A stretch of DNA of 64,000 bases from Vitis vinifera. Lineage: Eukaryota; Streptophyta; Magnoliopsida; Vitales; Vitaceae. Under the pieces are notes generated by a model. The model saw only the letters and a program-made list of their open reading frames with translations. It was not told the origin of the DNA and searched no databases. The translations under genes were made by a program, and so were the position numbers. The first letter of the stretch is position 1. Every line of letters starts with the position of its first letter. Of the stretch, positions 44,620-61,641 are shown one piece after another. Location of the stretch: contig NC_081822.1 in the NCBI RefSeq assembly GCF_030704535.1, positions 4,641,001 through 4,705,000 on the forward strand, in the 5' to 3' direction.

Positions 44620-46768
44620 ATAGAATAACATGTTGTGCAGATTATCATTTTAATGAGACAAATTTCTAATCTTTAAGGAGAGAAGAGCCAGTTCTAGATA
44701 TGGTGTGAAATTATTTGGAATGTATTGACTTTGACTTATCTTGATCCTCATACTAATAAATTTAAACTGGAAGTTCAAAAGATTATTTATTTGCAAGAAC
44801 TTGTAAATCAACTACCAAATGCTTTAATTGATGCAAATAAAGTGACAAAATCATTTTTACTGACTTAGAATATTCTAGTATGAATTGGTGTCCCTAGAAG
44901 ACAATTAAATAATGTGTTGATGTCCGTGAAAGACAATTAAATAATGAGTTGATGTCCCTGAAAAACAATTAAATAATAAGTCTAAGGCGCGCTTGAAGCA
45001 TGGTAGACCCTAAAGAGATAAACATATTCCCTAGAAAAGGAAAACACAAGGAAATATACATGAAAGGTGACACTCTTGAAGAGTTGCATATAAAATGGGT
45101 TATTAAAATGACTGATCAGTCTCAAGTAGTCCTTGAAGAGACATAGTTTAAATAAGTAGCCCTAGGAGAGACATATGTTTTACAATTAGCTCCTAAAAAG
45201 GTACAAGTACCTAATAATGATGAAATCTCAATTATCTACTTGTATATGGAGAAAAATGGGATTGAAATACTTTTTGTCATTAACAATATATTTTCTTTCC
45301 AAGTGACTATTGGTATTATAAGAAATGATGAGGATCCCAAATTAGAAACTATGGATGAATGACAACATAGAAAATATTGGTCAAAATGGAAAGAATATAT
45401 CATAACAAAATTAAACACATTAGAAAAATGTGAAGTATTTGGACCTGTAGTCCAAACACTTGAAATAGTCAAACTTGTTAGATATAAAGGAATATTTATA
45501 AGAAAATATAATAAGAAAAATGAAATAATGAGATATAAAGCGTGACTCATAGTTCAAGGTTTCTTGTAAAGACCTAATATTGACTATGAGGAAACATATT
45601 CTCCTATAATGGAGACAACTATATTTAGATATCTAATTTGTTTAGCAGTCTCAAAAGGACTGAATTTGCGTCTCATGGATGTTGTTACTGCATATTTACA
45701 TGGACATTTAGATAATGACATATATATGAAAATCCCTGGAAGATTTCAAATGCTTGAAAAAACTAATTCAAAACATTATAGCATATAATCAATTAAGCTA
45801 CAAAGATCATTGTATCGATTAAGTAATCCAAAGACAAGTGGTACAATCACTTCAATGAATATTTGAAACAGAAAGTATATATGTAATACCTCATTTGCCT
45901 ATGCATATTCATTATGTTGAATATTTATAATTGTTATAGTATATGTGGAATATTTGAATTTTGTTGGAACTCTTAAAGAGCTTACAAGAATAGTTGACTA
46001 TTTGAAAAGTAAATTTGAAATGAAAGATTTTGGAAAACAATATTTTTGTCTTAGTCTACAGATTGAGTACTTTTCAAATAAAATGTTAGTTTATTAGTCA
46101 ACATATACAAAGAAAGTCTTGAATCACTTTCATATGGATAAATCACATCCATTAATTTCTTTGATGATAGTTCATTCACTTGAAGTGAAAAAAACCTCTT
46201 TTGTCCTAAAGAAGATAATGAAAAACTACTTGGTCCAAAAGTACCATATCTCAGTATTATTGGTGCATTGATATATCTTGCAAATTATATATGACTAGAT
46301 ATTGTATTCCTTGTTAACTTGCGAGATATAATTTTACATCAACTCAGAGACATTGAAATAGTTTCAAACATATACCACAATGACATGGGTTTATTTTATT
46401 TGAAAGGATCAGAATCTCAATTGTTTGTATATGTAAATGTTTACTATCTTTCAAATCCCCATAAAACTCAATCTCAAATGAAGTATGCATTTATCTATGG
46501 TGGTACGATAATATCGTAGAGATCAATCAAGCAAATAATGGAAACATGTGGACTACCCTCCATAAGAGGTAATGCTACCAAGTTAATAATGTTGCATACA
46601 TTGCACAAATTAAAGAATGATATATTAAGGGTGATAGAATCAAGCATATATCGCGGCCCAAGTCTTTTACTTTAATTAAATCTAATAGAGTGATGAAATT
46701 GTTATTCAACAAGTAAGATCAAGTAACAATTTAGTAAATCTATTCACAAAGGCGTTGTCAACTGCAAT
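44620..46768 (+). pseudogene. Ty1/copia pol remnant, left part
   Basis: Broken by many stops and shifts, but read piecemeal it gives copia pol landmarks in order: the region before RT (DPHTNKFKLEVQKIIYLQEL near 44750, then a basic stretch SKARLK), the start of RT (LEKCEVFGPVVQT near 45425), LIVQGF, YEETYSP, and the RT core MDVVTAYLHGHLDNDIYM near 45680, then RNase H pieces up to LVNLFTKALSTA at 46730. Three copies of a roughly 32-bp unit sit at about 44886-44980. Integrase and gag were not identified. The element is old and is cut at 46768 by the hAT transposon. Confidence 0.8.
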
Positions 46769-46905
46769 CAAGGAGGAAAAATTTGAATAACAATTTGTGA
46801 ATAGATTTACTAAATCTATTCACAAATCTATTCGCGTGTCGACGAGGAGCGAAACGACATTTGGAGGAGATAAGTCGGCGGGGCGATTTTTCGCTAAAAA
46901 TCACC

Positions 46906-46945
46906 AAAAAATCGGCGATATATCGCCGATATATCAAAGATATAT
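46906..46945. repeat. Left subterminal GATATATC cluster of the hAT element
   Basis: CGGCGATATATC, CGCCGATATATC and AAGATATATT in close succession. Such arrays near hAT ends are typical transposase binding sites. Confidence 0.6.
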
Positions 46946-49512
46946 TCAAGGGTGGTGCAATTAAAGAAACGATGGGACGCTTAATCAGCAAATTCTTCAT
47001 TTATGAGAGTGTCGCATCCGCAAAAGCAAAGTCTCATCACTTCAAGAATATGATTATTGGTGCACAATAAGCAAGTAATTACTAATTTATCAAATGTTAT
47101 ATTGTGTTATACTTTTAGTAAGTACAGTATTTTGTGACATGTTTTACATATGAAGTGCAGGAATGGGAATCGAACCTCCATTTCCATATGAAATAAAGAA
47201 CAAATACTTGGAAATGGAGTACAAAGAAATGTAAGCTTATGTGAACTAACAAAGGGAAAAATGGAAGACATATGGGTGCACAATAATGTTAGATGGATGG
47301 ACAGGGCCCATTATTAATTTCATGGTTTATTCTAAAGGGACCACAATGTTCCTTAAGTCAGTCGATGCATCGAACTATATCAAAGACCACAAGTATATAT
47401 ATGAGCTTTTGAAGACTATTATCAAAGAAGTCGGTAAGGAAAATGTGGTCCAAATTATCACAGATAATGGGTCGGCATTCATGAAAGCAGGGAAACAATT
47501 GATGAAGAAGTATAACTTATATTGGACTCCGTGTGCGGCGCACTGCATCAACTTAATATTTGAAGACATCGGTAAAAGACCTAGTGTTATCGAGGTGATA
47601 AACAATGCTCGCAAGATAACTAACTTCATTTACAATCATGGTTGGTTACTAGCACAAATGAGAAAGTATTGTGGTGGAGACATTGTTCGATCAAGAGCTA
47701 CAAGGTTTGCTACCAATTATATTGCTCTTGACAGTCTTCTCAAAAAAATGGTTGATTTGAAAAAATTGTTTATGAGTGATGAATGGGCACAACACAAACT
47801 TATTCGAACAAAACTTGGACGAGAATTGGAGCAATTATTGTTTGACCATATGTATTGGGACAGATTGACAAATATAGTTTCATTATATGAGACATTATAC
47901 GTGGTGCTTCGACTTGTGGATTCTGAAGTTGTTCTCACAATGTCATTTGTGTACGAGCTTATGCACGTGATGAAAGAGAACCTTATTCGTCAAGGAGCTG
48001 GAGATTGGATGTTCAAAATAATACAAGATCGTTGGGAGAAAACACTAAAACATTCACTTCATGCAGCAGGTACTTAAGTACTATATATATTTATAAGTTT
48101 TTATTTTGTATTTAAGTTTCTTTAAAAAAAAAATATTAACTCTACTAAATTTTATTGTAGCATACTTCTTGAATCCAAGATTTCAATATAGGCATGGAGT
48201 TGGTAGTGATCCGGAACTACTTCAAGCTGTCCATGATGTTTTTGCAAAATTAGATCCAACTACTGAATCGCTTGGTCAATTTGGAAATGAGGTGAATAAA
48301 AAATTGTTATTTTTGTCAATAAAACAATAATTTCATTCATCAATTTATTTGAACGTTTACTAACAAATTAAATGTTGAATACATAGCTTGTACTTTTTCG
48401 AGATGCAAAAAGAGGATTCAGTGATTGAGCGGCAATTGCATCAAGGTCAACCATGGTGCCCGGTGAGTCTTTATAGGAAAAAATTGATTATTATTATTAT
48501 AAATTCACCACATAAGTATTTATATGATTATCAAATTCGTTGCAGCTGAATGGTGGTTTATGTATGGGAATCAAACACCTACATTGAGAAAGTTAGCCAT
48601 CAAAGTTCTCTCACAAACTGCGTCATCTTCTGCATGTGAGAGAAATTGGAGCACGTTTGCTCTCATCCACACAAAGCAACGAAATCGTTTGACTTACCCT
48701 CAATTGGAGCAATTAGTTTTTTGTTAGTATAATATGAGGCTAAAGTTACACGATATAGAGGCAGAAAATGATCGAGTTGCTGAAAAAGATTACCTTGATC
48801 TTCTTGACATTTCAGCTGAGGTGGCTGAAAAAGAAGATAATCAGTTGTTCCAGTGGGTTAGGCCTATACACTTGGATGACGAAGTTGGAAATCCTTATCC
48901 ACGAATTGCCGTTCATGCTCGAGAATTTGGAGTTAATGTTGAACGTGTGTTGTCCGAAGAAGTTCACTCTGAAAGTTTTAGCAAAGATACTGATAATTCA
49001 CTTCATGCGACATTGCATTCCCACCAAGAGATTGACTCCACAAGTGCTGGCCATAGTAGTAGACCTAGTGCTGTAGGGACTTCTGCTTCTGGTTACGATG
49101 GTTCAAGAGGTGGAACTGATGATGGAGGTGATAATGTGGGATGAGATATTGATGAACGTCGACATAGTCAATATCCAATCAGTCAATTTACTTGTGAAAA
49201 TGATTTCACACACTGCACATAGGATGAAGACCATGGCTCTAGAAGAGCTGGTCCAGACATTGGAGCTATTAGGAAGCCTTATAGAGGAAGAGAACGAATG
49301 AAGGAACCATATAACGAGGAGTTACTTTCAGGAAGTTTTGAATCTATGAGTATAGGGACTCAATTTAGTGACTCCTCGAATGAGGCTAACGTCTACCCTC
49401 CTCATGTGATGAGTTATGGTCAACCTTCAAGTTCAACAGATGAAGAGTATGGTATGTCACGTTATTCCCCTTCTAGACAAATACCATACCAAATTCCATA
49501 TCAGATGGAATA
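46940..49512 (+). pseudogene. hAT transposase (DUF659 and dimerisation domain), decayed
   Basis: Spliced hAT transposase with several breaks. The N-terminal part (MGRLISKFFIYESV, HHFKNMI near 46970-47060) is cut by stops after GAQ and again near 47230-47265. The main exon from 47286 to about 48070 is open: LDGWTGPIINFMVYSKG, VVQIITDNGSAFMKAG and TPCAAHCINLIFEDI are the DUF659-type RNase H-fold core. Further exons: AYFLNPRFQYRHGVGSDP (48159-48290) and the C-terminal hAT dimerisation motif (ASSSACERNWSTFALIHT, near 48620), then a Ser/Tyr-rich tail to 49512. It would bind the element's ends and excise it. With these stops it should be inactive. Confidence 0.82.
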
Positions 49513-49987
49513 AGGATTTAGCGTTAATACTTGGGTGAACTTTGAGTATCCTATTCATGTAGAGGTAGTAGGCAGGACTCAAGAGATATATGCATGACAT
49601 GTTAGAATTTATAACCAATATTATCGAGGCTTATTGAGTTGGTACCAATATTGTCTCCAACAGCAAGTCGGGGTTCCTTCATCTATCAATCCCATTGAAC
49701 CGCATCGATCCTCATTTTGGTACTAAAAGGACATTGCAATGTAATGTGTACAAATTATTGTTATTTAATGAAATGAAGTATTTTATGTGACTTTATAATG
49801 AGAACAATTACGAAATTAACATTTCTTATAGATCGACATGATATAATTACATCTAATATCGCAAATTATATCATATGTATATCAAATTTTTCAATAAAAC
49901 AACTTTAAAATGTCTATTATACTTCTAATTATATTATTATGAGGTTTTTCTTGCATTTCCATGAGTTTTTAACAATTTTAAGCCTAC

Positions 49988-50075
49988 CGATATTTTTTTC
50001 CAGAATATCTGCCGATATATCTCCGATATATCCGTAAAATCGAAGTACCGATATATCCGTGATTACCGATATTTT
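49988..50075. repeat. Right subterminal CCGATATATC cluster of the hAT element
   Basis: CCGATAT-type motifs occur at least five times here, mostly as GCCGATATATC, CCGATATATCCG and ACCGATAT, mirroring the left cluster. Confidence 0.65.
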
Positions 50076-50083
50076 CATCCTTG

Positions 50084-50600
50084 ACTACAATACTCAATAA
50101 GCTCATTAGAATACGTTGGCTCAAATATCTCCATGTTGTGCTACTAGAGAAAATATAATCATGTCAACATGAGAAGGAACTAATTGATAAGAATATCACT
50201 ACGCTGTACAATTTTTTCTTTCATCTAGGTTTTACTGATAAGGTTTTTAACGAGGTAGTTGTAGCAATCCAAAAGAATATTGTACTATTTTTCCTTCATT
50301 AGAGTTCTTTTTAGTAAGGTTTTAATGATGCATATTCTTATGATTATCCAAGGGAAAGCGTTATAAAATATGAGATTTTATTGGATTATAGAAACTTGTG
50401 GATGATCATTTATATTGATATATATCTTTTTGTAACTCTTTTTAAAAGGGAGATACCTTTAATGAAAATTCATTCCATTGGCTTCCTACATTTTATTATA
50501 CTTTTATTTGAATATTTTTGTTTGTTCTTTTGTATTTTTTTCTTCTTATTCTTTTATTTTATAATGAGATATTATTTTTCTAATTTTTAGCTTCTTTTGG
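50084..50600 (+). pseudogene. Ty1/copia remnant, right part with presumed 3' LTR
   Basis: Resumes the copia sequence beyond the hAT element: the last pol codons, then a typical copia 3' arrangement (CATGTCAACATGAGAAGG, CTGTACAATTTTTTC, two TAGGTTTT/AGTAAGGTTTT-type motifs). The exact LTR borders could not be set. Confidence 0.55.
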
Positions 50601-53600
50601 CCTACCCGTAATATTTTTATTTTGTGTTGGATTTTGGGTTGACTTTTGGTTCCCAAATCAAATTTTTTTTGGTTGGGTTGAAATTTTCCAATCCAATCTT
50701 ATAATTGTCCGGATTGAAGCAAGATTGAATAGAACTCAAACTTGGGCTGGGTGAAGGACCCACTATACTTGCAATTGGATCAGCTAAGCCAAGTCCAATC
50801 CAATGGCGGTAACCAAAGCCTGAATTGCGTCCAACGGCATCTAAGACACCAGCAAGTGCCATACCAACTCTTACAGATTCCAGCTCGGATAAAATCATGA
50901 AAAAGAGCAAGCAGACCTCTACAACACCTTTATCTATGATTCTATGTAGAGGTAGCATCATCCAAAATAGGAATACCAGGAGACATTAGGCATTACTTTC
51001 TATCTCCAGGTTCAAGATGCTTCATTCTAATGAAGCCCATAAGAATGCTTAATCTGCTCTCTGAAGACTAGAATGCATGCTGATGGTTTTATGGACCTTT
51101 TGGACCGGGCTCCCTCTTGTTTCTAAGCGAGAGTTTGGGCCTCAGCAGTTGAGCCCGCAGCCCCGCCTCTCTTGCTTAGGTCTGAAAATCAAATGCTAAT
51201 GACAAATATGCAATGATAATTTTTTTTCCAGGAAAAGCTCCATTTTGTATTTTTATTATTATTATTATTTAAAAGTTTCTTCCATTTAATAAATAATTAT
51301 ATATGTTTAATTTTTATAGTTGTTGATTTTAAAAAATGGAAAAAATTAACACTTTGATTTTTTTACATTCAATTATTTTTTATTACCAACGCAAAAGCAA
51401 ATAGAAAATTTAAGAAAATTGGGGACGACAGTTGATTTTAAAGTACAATTCTAATATAATTAATTTAGAAAAATTTTGACGTGACATTATTTAAAATCAT
51501 AAATTTAAAAATTCTCACTTAGGTGGATTTTTTTGGGTACTTATAAAAAAAGCATCACTGCTTGAATAGTACATGTATATAATTTTGGTCTTATTATTTA
51601 TATCGATCTCATTAATTTGTACTTTTATATATTGATTCCATTTAATCGTGTATTTATTTAATGACCTAAATTTCATTATAATACCACTTCTTAACCTTAA
51701 TATTTTCCAAAAATATAGCTTAAGAATTTGTAAACATAGGCACATGTAACCTTATCAGTTATAAGAAGGGCACTGGAGGCTTCCTCTTTCAAGAAAATAG
51801 TGAGCTGCGGTTCATTCAACTTTGATGGGAAGATACTGTGAGCCTGAGACATGAATATCACGAACTTAGAAGTTTCATTCAAACCCAATCACGTACGGGT
51901 GCTGACCGTAGGACGTAAGGCAGGTTTGACATGCTGGGTCCAAGTGTGTGAGCCAAAGCATTGAGCATAAAACAAGAGAATATGCCGAAGCGTGAAGGAA
52001 CACGTGTCGTGAAAGAAAAATGAAAACAAATGAGGTTCGGTTGGTGGGAGAGGGGAAGAGATGTGCATGAAGCGGAAGAGGGTAGGTGGGGGTGACCCGG
52101 TCTCCTCCTCTCTGCTGAGTGCTGCTGAGTGCTGAGTTGATCGTCAAGGGGTAATGGGCCTATTCGTAATTTCGCTCACTCTCGTCGCCCCCGCTTTTGG
52201 TCGTCTTTCAAATGACTTTCTTTCCCCACAAACTGGCTTGGCTCCTTGCTTGGCTCCACTCCATTCTACAGGTGATCTAGCTAACTTTTTGGGGCTTCTC
52301 AGAAATGGGAACGGGCATTCGCCACATCCCCCCATCCATCATCCATCTTGTCTACACGCAGTTTTCTCTCATCAACAAACCTGAAATCTGGTGGTGGGCT
52401 TGAAAATTTGGTATATATCCGGGAGAGTGGGTTCCGGTCATTACTTCCATCTACAAATTAAAGCACAAACAACCCTTTCTTCAATACAATCATAATCGGT
52501 TGAATGGACTCCATTCCTGGCAACCCTATGGAGGAATATCAGATTATCATTGCCGAACGTATATAACCTACCCAATAAGTATTTAGTATTCTGCTTATAA
52601 ACAGTAAACAATTTAAGACTTCCTGTTTTCTTTAGATATACCAACCCCTGAAGTTGGAAGAGTTTTTTTAACTCACCTAGGATGTGATATTTCGTTAGTC
52701 TGGTTTCTAGATAATAAAGACAAGAGAGGAGGGCAATTTATGTTTCTTTCATTCTTTGTTTGTACCGGAATCCAATATTCATGAATATTGGTACTACATG
52801 GATCACTACCTAATTTACACTAATACCCAGTATAGAAATAAAATTTAATAATTTTTTTTTTCAATCTAATCAAATATTAGAATGGAAACCTCATTTCTAT
52901 TAAATTTTAAACATTTATATATATATATATATATAAGTGAAATGATTTTTAAAAGGTTTTAACTTTTAAGTAACTATAAAAAAATTGTTAGAGGTTCCAA
53001 ATATTAAGTTTAAGGTTTTTAAGCACTTTATAGTGCAAAGTCTAAAAACTAGTTGAGTCAGTTGAGTATGATGGATCGAGAGGTATTTACACATCCTCTT
53101 TCTTTTCGTAATAAAAATATTGTCGGTTGAGGCAGAACCTCAACTAATTAAGAATTGGTCGAGTCCCTATCAAGGTTTGATTGAAGTTATAACCCCCAAC
53201 AATAACTTATCAAAGTATTAAATGTTCAATAACTACCGGACCAATCAACCCTCAAATTTGCTTTATCAATTTGGGTTTTCAAACCCTACTGTTTTAAACT
53301 TCTTTATTTTAGAGTATAAGAGTTATAAATTTTTTATGAACATCATTTAGCTCTTCGGGAAGGGGGGGTGTTTTGAGTGCACTTTGTTTTCAAATACATA
53401 TTCATTAGTGTACCTCAATCCTAGTTTATTTTATATTATTTAAATAAAAAAATTTACATTAGGATTTTATGAGAATATTTCTTATAATTTTTTTGTAAAT
53501 CTTTAAAAGGGAAAAATTTAACTGTAAGGATTATCAAGTGTGAAGTATTGTTGGAAAGATTGTTAAGAGTAGAGTATTTCTTGAGGATTGTAAAGAGTGT

Positions 53601-55700
53601 TTAGTTCAATTGTAATGGTTTGAGCTTTAGAAGCTTTGACTTAAAGAAAGTCTTAGTTAATTAGGAGTTTGAGAAGAGTGGATATAGATCGGGTTGTATT
53701 AAATCACTATAAAAACTAGTGTTTGCATCCCCCATTTCTTGCTTTTTATTTTATTTTTCATTGTATTTATTATATAATTGCATATATTTTTTATTTGTAT
53801 TTATATAATTTAAATTTATAAAAATTGATCATCACCTTATTCACCCTCCCCATTAGGTTGAGTCTCTTAGGTCGATATAACTAAAATCTTAATAATGTTT
53901 TAGAGTTTTCAGTAGAATATAATAAGTATAAAGGACACGAAAGACACATAATTAGTTTAAAATTTATGAAATATATATGGATAAAAACACTCTTGACTTG
54001 ACTCTCCAAAGAAAGAAAAATTAAAATAAATTTACTTGAAAATATAAAATAACTTACAACATATTTATAAGAGATAAAACAAAAAAAAGGGATACAAATC
54101 TTGAATATTCAAATTTTTATAAAAATGAAGAAATGTTGCCCATGTTTTCTTTTTCTATAACTCAAGAAAAGTTGAAAGAAAACTTTAAAAAAAAAAAAAA
54201 ATCTTGAAAAATCAATTCCCATGGATCTCCAATGGTTATATAATAACTAACCCATTACAGGATAAGATAAAAATGGTGTTTTTGAAGGTTATAATTCATT
54301 AAAATGAATTTAAAATTTTTTAGAATTTTGTTTTCTTATGTGTTTTTTTTTATGCATGTTTTTGCTATAAAAGTCTATCCCCTTTTCAAGTGGGAATGGA
54401 TTAAGAATGTTTTGAATATTATTACATAGTTGTTAAATATTCTTAGCATCAATTATATTCCAACTTTTAGATTTTGGACTTAATTATACATCATTTATCA
54501 TTTAGGTTCATTATATGCTATTGAAAGCCTTAAAGGATCATCATCCCCATTATCATACGATAAGATGGCAAATATATATATATATAAAAACCATTCCATC
54601 CATCTTATATTTTATCTAAAGGGTTTTGTCAACCATAATCCTTCAAGTCAAACAAAAAGGCATTACACATTTCTTTTATTATTAAGGCAATACAATATAG
54701 CCCCATTAGGAATTTTTTTAATTTTTATTTTTGCCCTTTTATTCTTTATTTAAATAATTTAAATTGAAAATGATAATTCACATGTTTATAAATTTCCACT
54801 AGTATTATGAGTTGGTTACCTTTCCCAAGGTTTTGCAATTTTTTGCACAAATGATAATTGTGATTTATTGCAACAATACCCTATTATTTTCGGAGCAAAC
54901 ATTTATGATTTTGTTTCTAAAAAATATTTTTGTTACTTTCTTATTTAAAGAATCATATGAGAAAGAGTCGAGGAGAGTGCTAGCGTAAATTCTTGGTACA
55001 ACACCCAAAAAAAAAAAGAGAAAAATTTAAATATTCTACTCATTTGAGAAAGAAAATATCTACTCAATATTACTCCTAAAATGCTAGGTGGGTGACAAAA
55101 ACACTTCATCAATTTACCAATCATAATTAGGCACAACCACTAATCACCATACTTGGAGGGATGCTAGGGGACACATTACCACATTCCTTGATAGCCCCAA
55201 TACCCTACAAGACCTATTTTTTTTTTTTTTCCTTTTTACGTACCTATATCTATCTCACACTCTGGATAGTGATATGTAAACTAGGAAGAAACTACAAGTT
55301 CCACTATTGGATTTTATTGTATCAACTTGAGAAACCACTTATAGAGCTTACCAAGATCATAATTAATTAGAAGCTTATCAAAATATTATATATTCGATAC
55401 TAGGCATTGTGACCTAATTCTTGCTCTTATGACTCAACACAATCCAATAACAAACTCATCACCTCACCTCAAAAATGTTCAATTATTCACTCTTTCATGA
55501 GGAGAGAGTTGACCATATCCCTATCACAACAATCAATACAAGTTTTATAGGCCTATATAAAATAAAGAAACCCATATTTATAAAAGGAAAATTCCTATAC
55601 AATATTTTCTATCTAAAATAAGTTTCATAAAAATAGCAAAAAAGTTAAACATTCGAGACACTTTCCAATAAATATCACCCGACTCACCCCAGTTAAAATC
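50601..55700. other. Intergenic AT-rich region
   Basis: About 5 kb with no supported gene. On the - strand 50617-50961 has a 114-residue frame I cannot place. Near 53040-53880 there are pieces resembling an old copia-type LTR (ends near TTCACCCTCCCC). TA microsatellites lie near 52915-52933 and 54570-54585. Confidence 0.45.
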
Positions 55701-56138
55701 TTTCTACACTTGAATTTCATAGCGACCACGGAAAAAAAGAAGACATTATTTAAAATTAGAATTTAGAAAAGGAGGAGTGTTGATAAATGGTATTTTATAT
55801 TGGAATACAAGGGGTTGTAGTTGAATACGAATGTATTTAGTATTTACAATAAGGAAATGGAGACTGGAGAGAATGGAAAGGGGGGAGTAGGTTGGGCTCG
55901 GCTGAGTGGAGTGGCTGAGAGCTGATGGCTGATGGCTAATTGGCTATAGTCATAATCAAATTTAGTAGGTAAAAAAGCCGCAAAGCAGGGCAGAGGAAAT
56001 GAATCAGCTTGACAATGGACCCTACCAAAAATTAGGTAGCTGAAATACCAAAACTGCCCCTTTCCCCAACTACCACCACCAGCCACCGCCTGTCCCTGCC
56101 CCGCCATCACTCTACCCTTAGTCTCCTCTTTCTAACCT

Positions 56139-56145
56139 TATAAAT
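56139..56145 (+). promoter_or_regulatory. TATA box of the DAHP synthase gene
   Basis: TATAAAT 123 bases before the ATG at 56268, followed by a CT-rich 5' UTR. Confidence 0.65.
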
Positions 56146-56267
56146 TCTCTCCCCATTTCTCTCCCTTCCTTTCATTGCTCACTGTCGTCTCTCGCCCTCT
56201 TTCTCTGCCAGTCTTCCTTTTCAAATCCAAAAGCAATAAAAAGGAGAGATAGAAAAAGAAAAAGAGA

Positions 56268-60004
<3,737 letters not shown>

Positions 60005-61641
60005 AATGATGTTAAGGGCATCCAAGTATATTGGTGTTTTTTTACCGCGGAATTAGTAGTGCCTTTACTAATATATTTAATTTTGTTATTTTCATGTTTT
60101 AATTTATGAAGTGTTGTATGTGTATACTGGATGGGAACCATGGTTTGACTATGAAGGGTCAGAGGAATAAAGCAAAAATATTAGTAATGCCTTGAAAAGA
60201 AATTGTGTTCGGTTACTTCATTTATCATAGTATTTTTGTCCAGGAGAAACCTTATTTTGGTAGTCAGCAGCACACCATCTTCATCTAGAATGCGTGCTGG
60301 TTTGTTCAAAGTTATCAGGGTTATCTATGTTTTCAACATCCATCTAGGCTTTAGACCTGAGTAGGGTCCAAATTGTTAAACTTTGTGCTAAATTAGCCAA
60401 CACCCTCCCCTATCCCCAGGGGTTTTACTGCCTTGGTTTTGCACTTTGGCTCTTGAACAAGGCGGCACACGATCAATCAAAAGTTCTAACATTTCCTGGG
60501 AAACAAAATCAGAGCAGGGAAAAAGGGAACTTGTCTTGAGGTTGGTTGAAAGTGGTTGCTAGGGTCCCCTTCCATCTGTAAAATGACCGGGAATGACCAA
60601 TTTTCTGGTGCTGAACCTGAACAAGCCGGCTTCCTATTTGGCAAGAATTGATTCAGCTTAGAAACACCTCTCTCTTGCTCAATTCTGGTTGCAGATTAAA
60701 AACACAAATCATCAAATTTGTAATGCAATATTATCTTCAAACCTTGACGATAATGAATGCCTGAAGCATTAGGGACGCACAACTTGTCTGGCTTTTGGAT
60801 GTTTGGTTTTTGGAACCAACTGTTTGGCATTAAGTAATACATTACTAAAAAAACATATTCCTTTAGCGCTTTCATTTTTTCATGTATTTCCTTTGCGTTT
60901 CTTTTGGTAGGTACTTTCAATCCTTAACCTTCATTTCCTATCAAAGAAAAAATCCATTCATCTCTCATATGATTCCTTTGGATTTTTTGAAAATTCCTTA
61001 AATCAACATTTTTTTTAGAAAAATGTTTTTACATATAAAATTTTCATGGAGGTCGAAGCTTAAGAAGATACTGGCAGACAAGAAAGTTTACCGCTGCCAA
61101 GGTGAGATGTAATTGTCAGATGGCAAACTTTGTCTGCATGTGGCAAAAGCCCAGCACCAGAAATAATACCATCTATTTAATTTTTGGGTGAAAAAATCCG
61201 TCAATTCAATCGACAATCTGGGACCTCCAATATTTCAGCATCCGTGCTTGTCAGTTGAACTGCTCTAATGATGATAATAATAATATTTATATCACTAATT
61301 AGAATGATAGCTACTATTTCTAACGTGACAATGTGCGGAGACGGAAAGACGGAGTCATAAATGTTTCATTCATCTGTTACAAATCAACAATATAATAATA
61401 GCACTGCGTTACATGCGTTCCAAGAGTCACAGTGCATTCATGCACTTATTCACCTTGTCCCCTTTTCCGGAAAAACAAATAGATTAATAATTCTTTAAGT
61501 CACAAATAGAATTATTGCCTTATTATTAAGGTTCACAGCTACATCCAATTGAAAGAATTTTGGTAAAAGTTATGTGTTCAGAACAGGCACCAACATCCGC
61601 AACACGAAACCCAACCCCTAAACGAGCAATCAAAGGTGTGA
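60005..61641. other. Intergenic region between convergent genes
   Basis: Holds the DAHP synthase 3' UTR at the left and the 3' UTR of the JMJ21-like gene (- strand) at the right. No other gene seen. Confidence 0.5.

Larger units (their letters stand above)
46769..50083 (+). mobile_element. hAT transposon inserted in the copia element
   Basis: 3315 bp. Left end CAAGGAGGAAAA and right end (reverse complement) CAAGGATGAAAA differ at one of 12 bases. The flanks are 8-bp direct repeats ACTGCAAT (46761-46768) and ACTACAAT (50084-50091), one mismatch. Across the insertion the copia RNase H end and its downstream region line up. Subterminal GATATATC-type motifs cluster at both ends. A decayed hAT transposase lies inside. 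Confidence 0.83.

Noticed and set aside
50617-50961. 114-residue frame on the - strand
   Set aside because: No known family and no promoter; it lies just beyond the copia remnant. Could be a gene fragment but unsupported.
52144-52384. Frames on both strands in a GC-richer patch
   Set aside because: Short, overlapping on both strands, low-complexity Pro/His end; no gene evidence.
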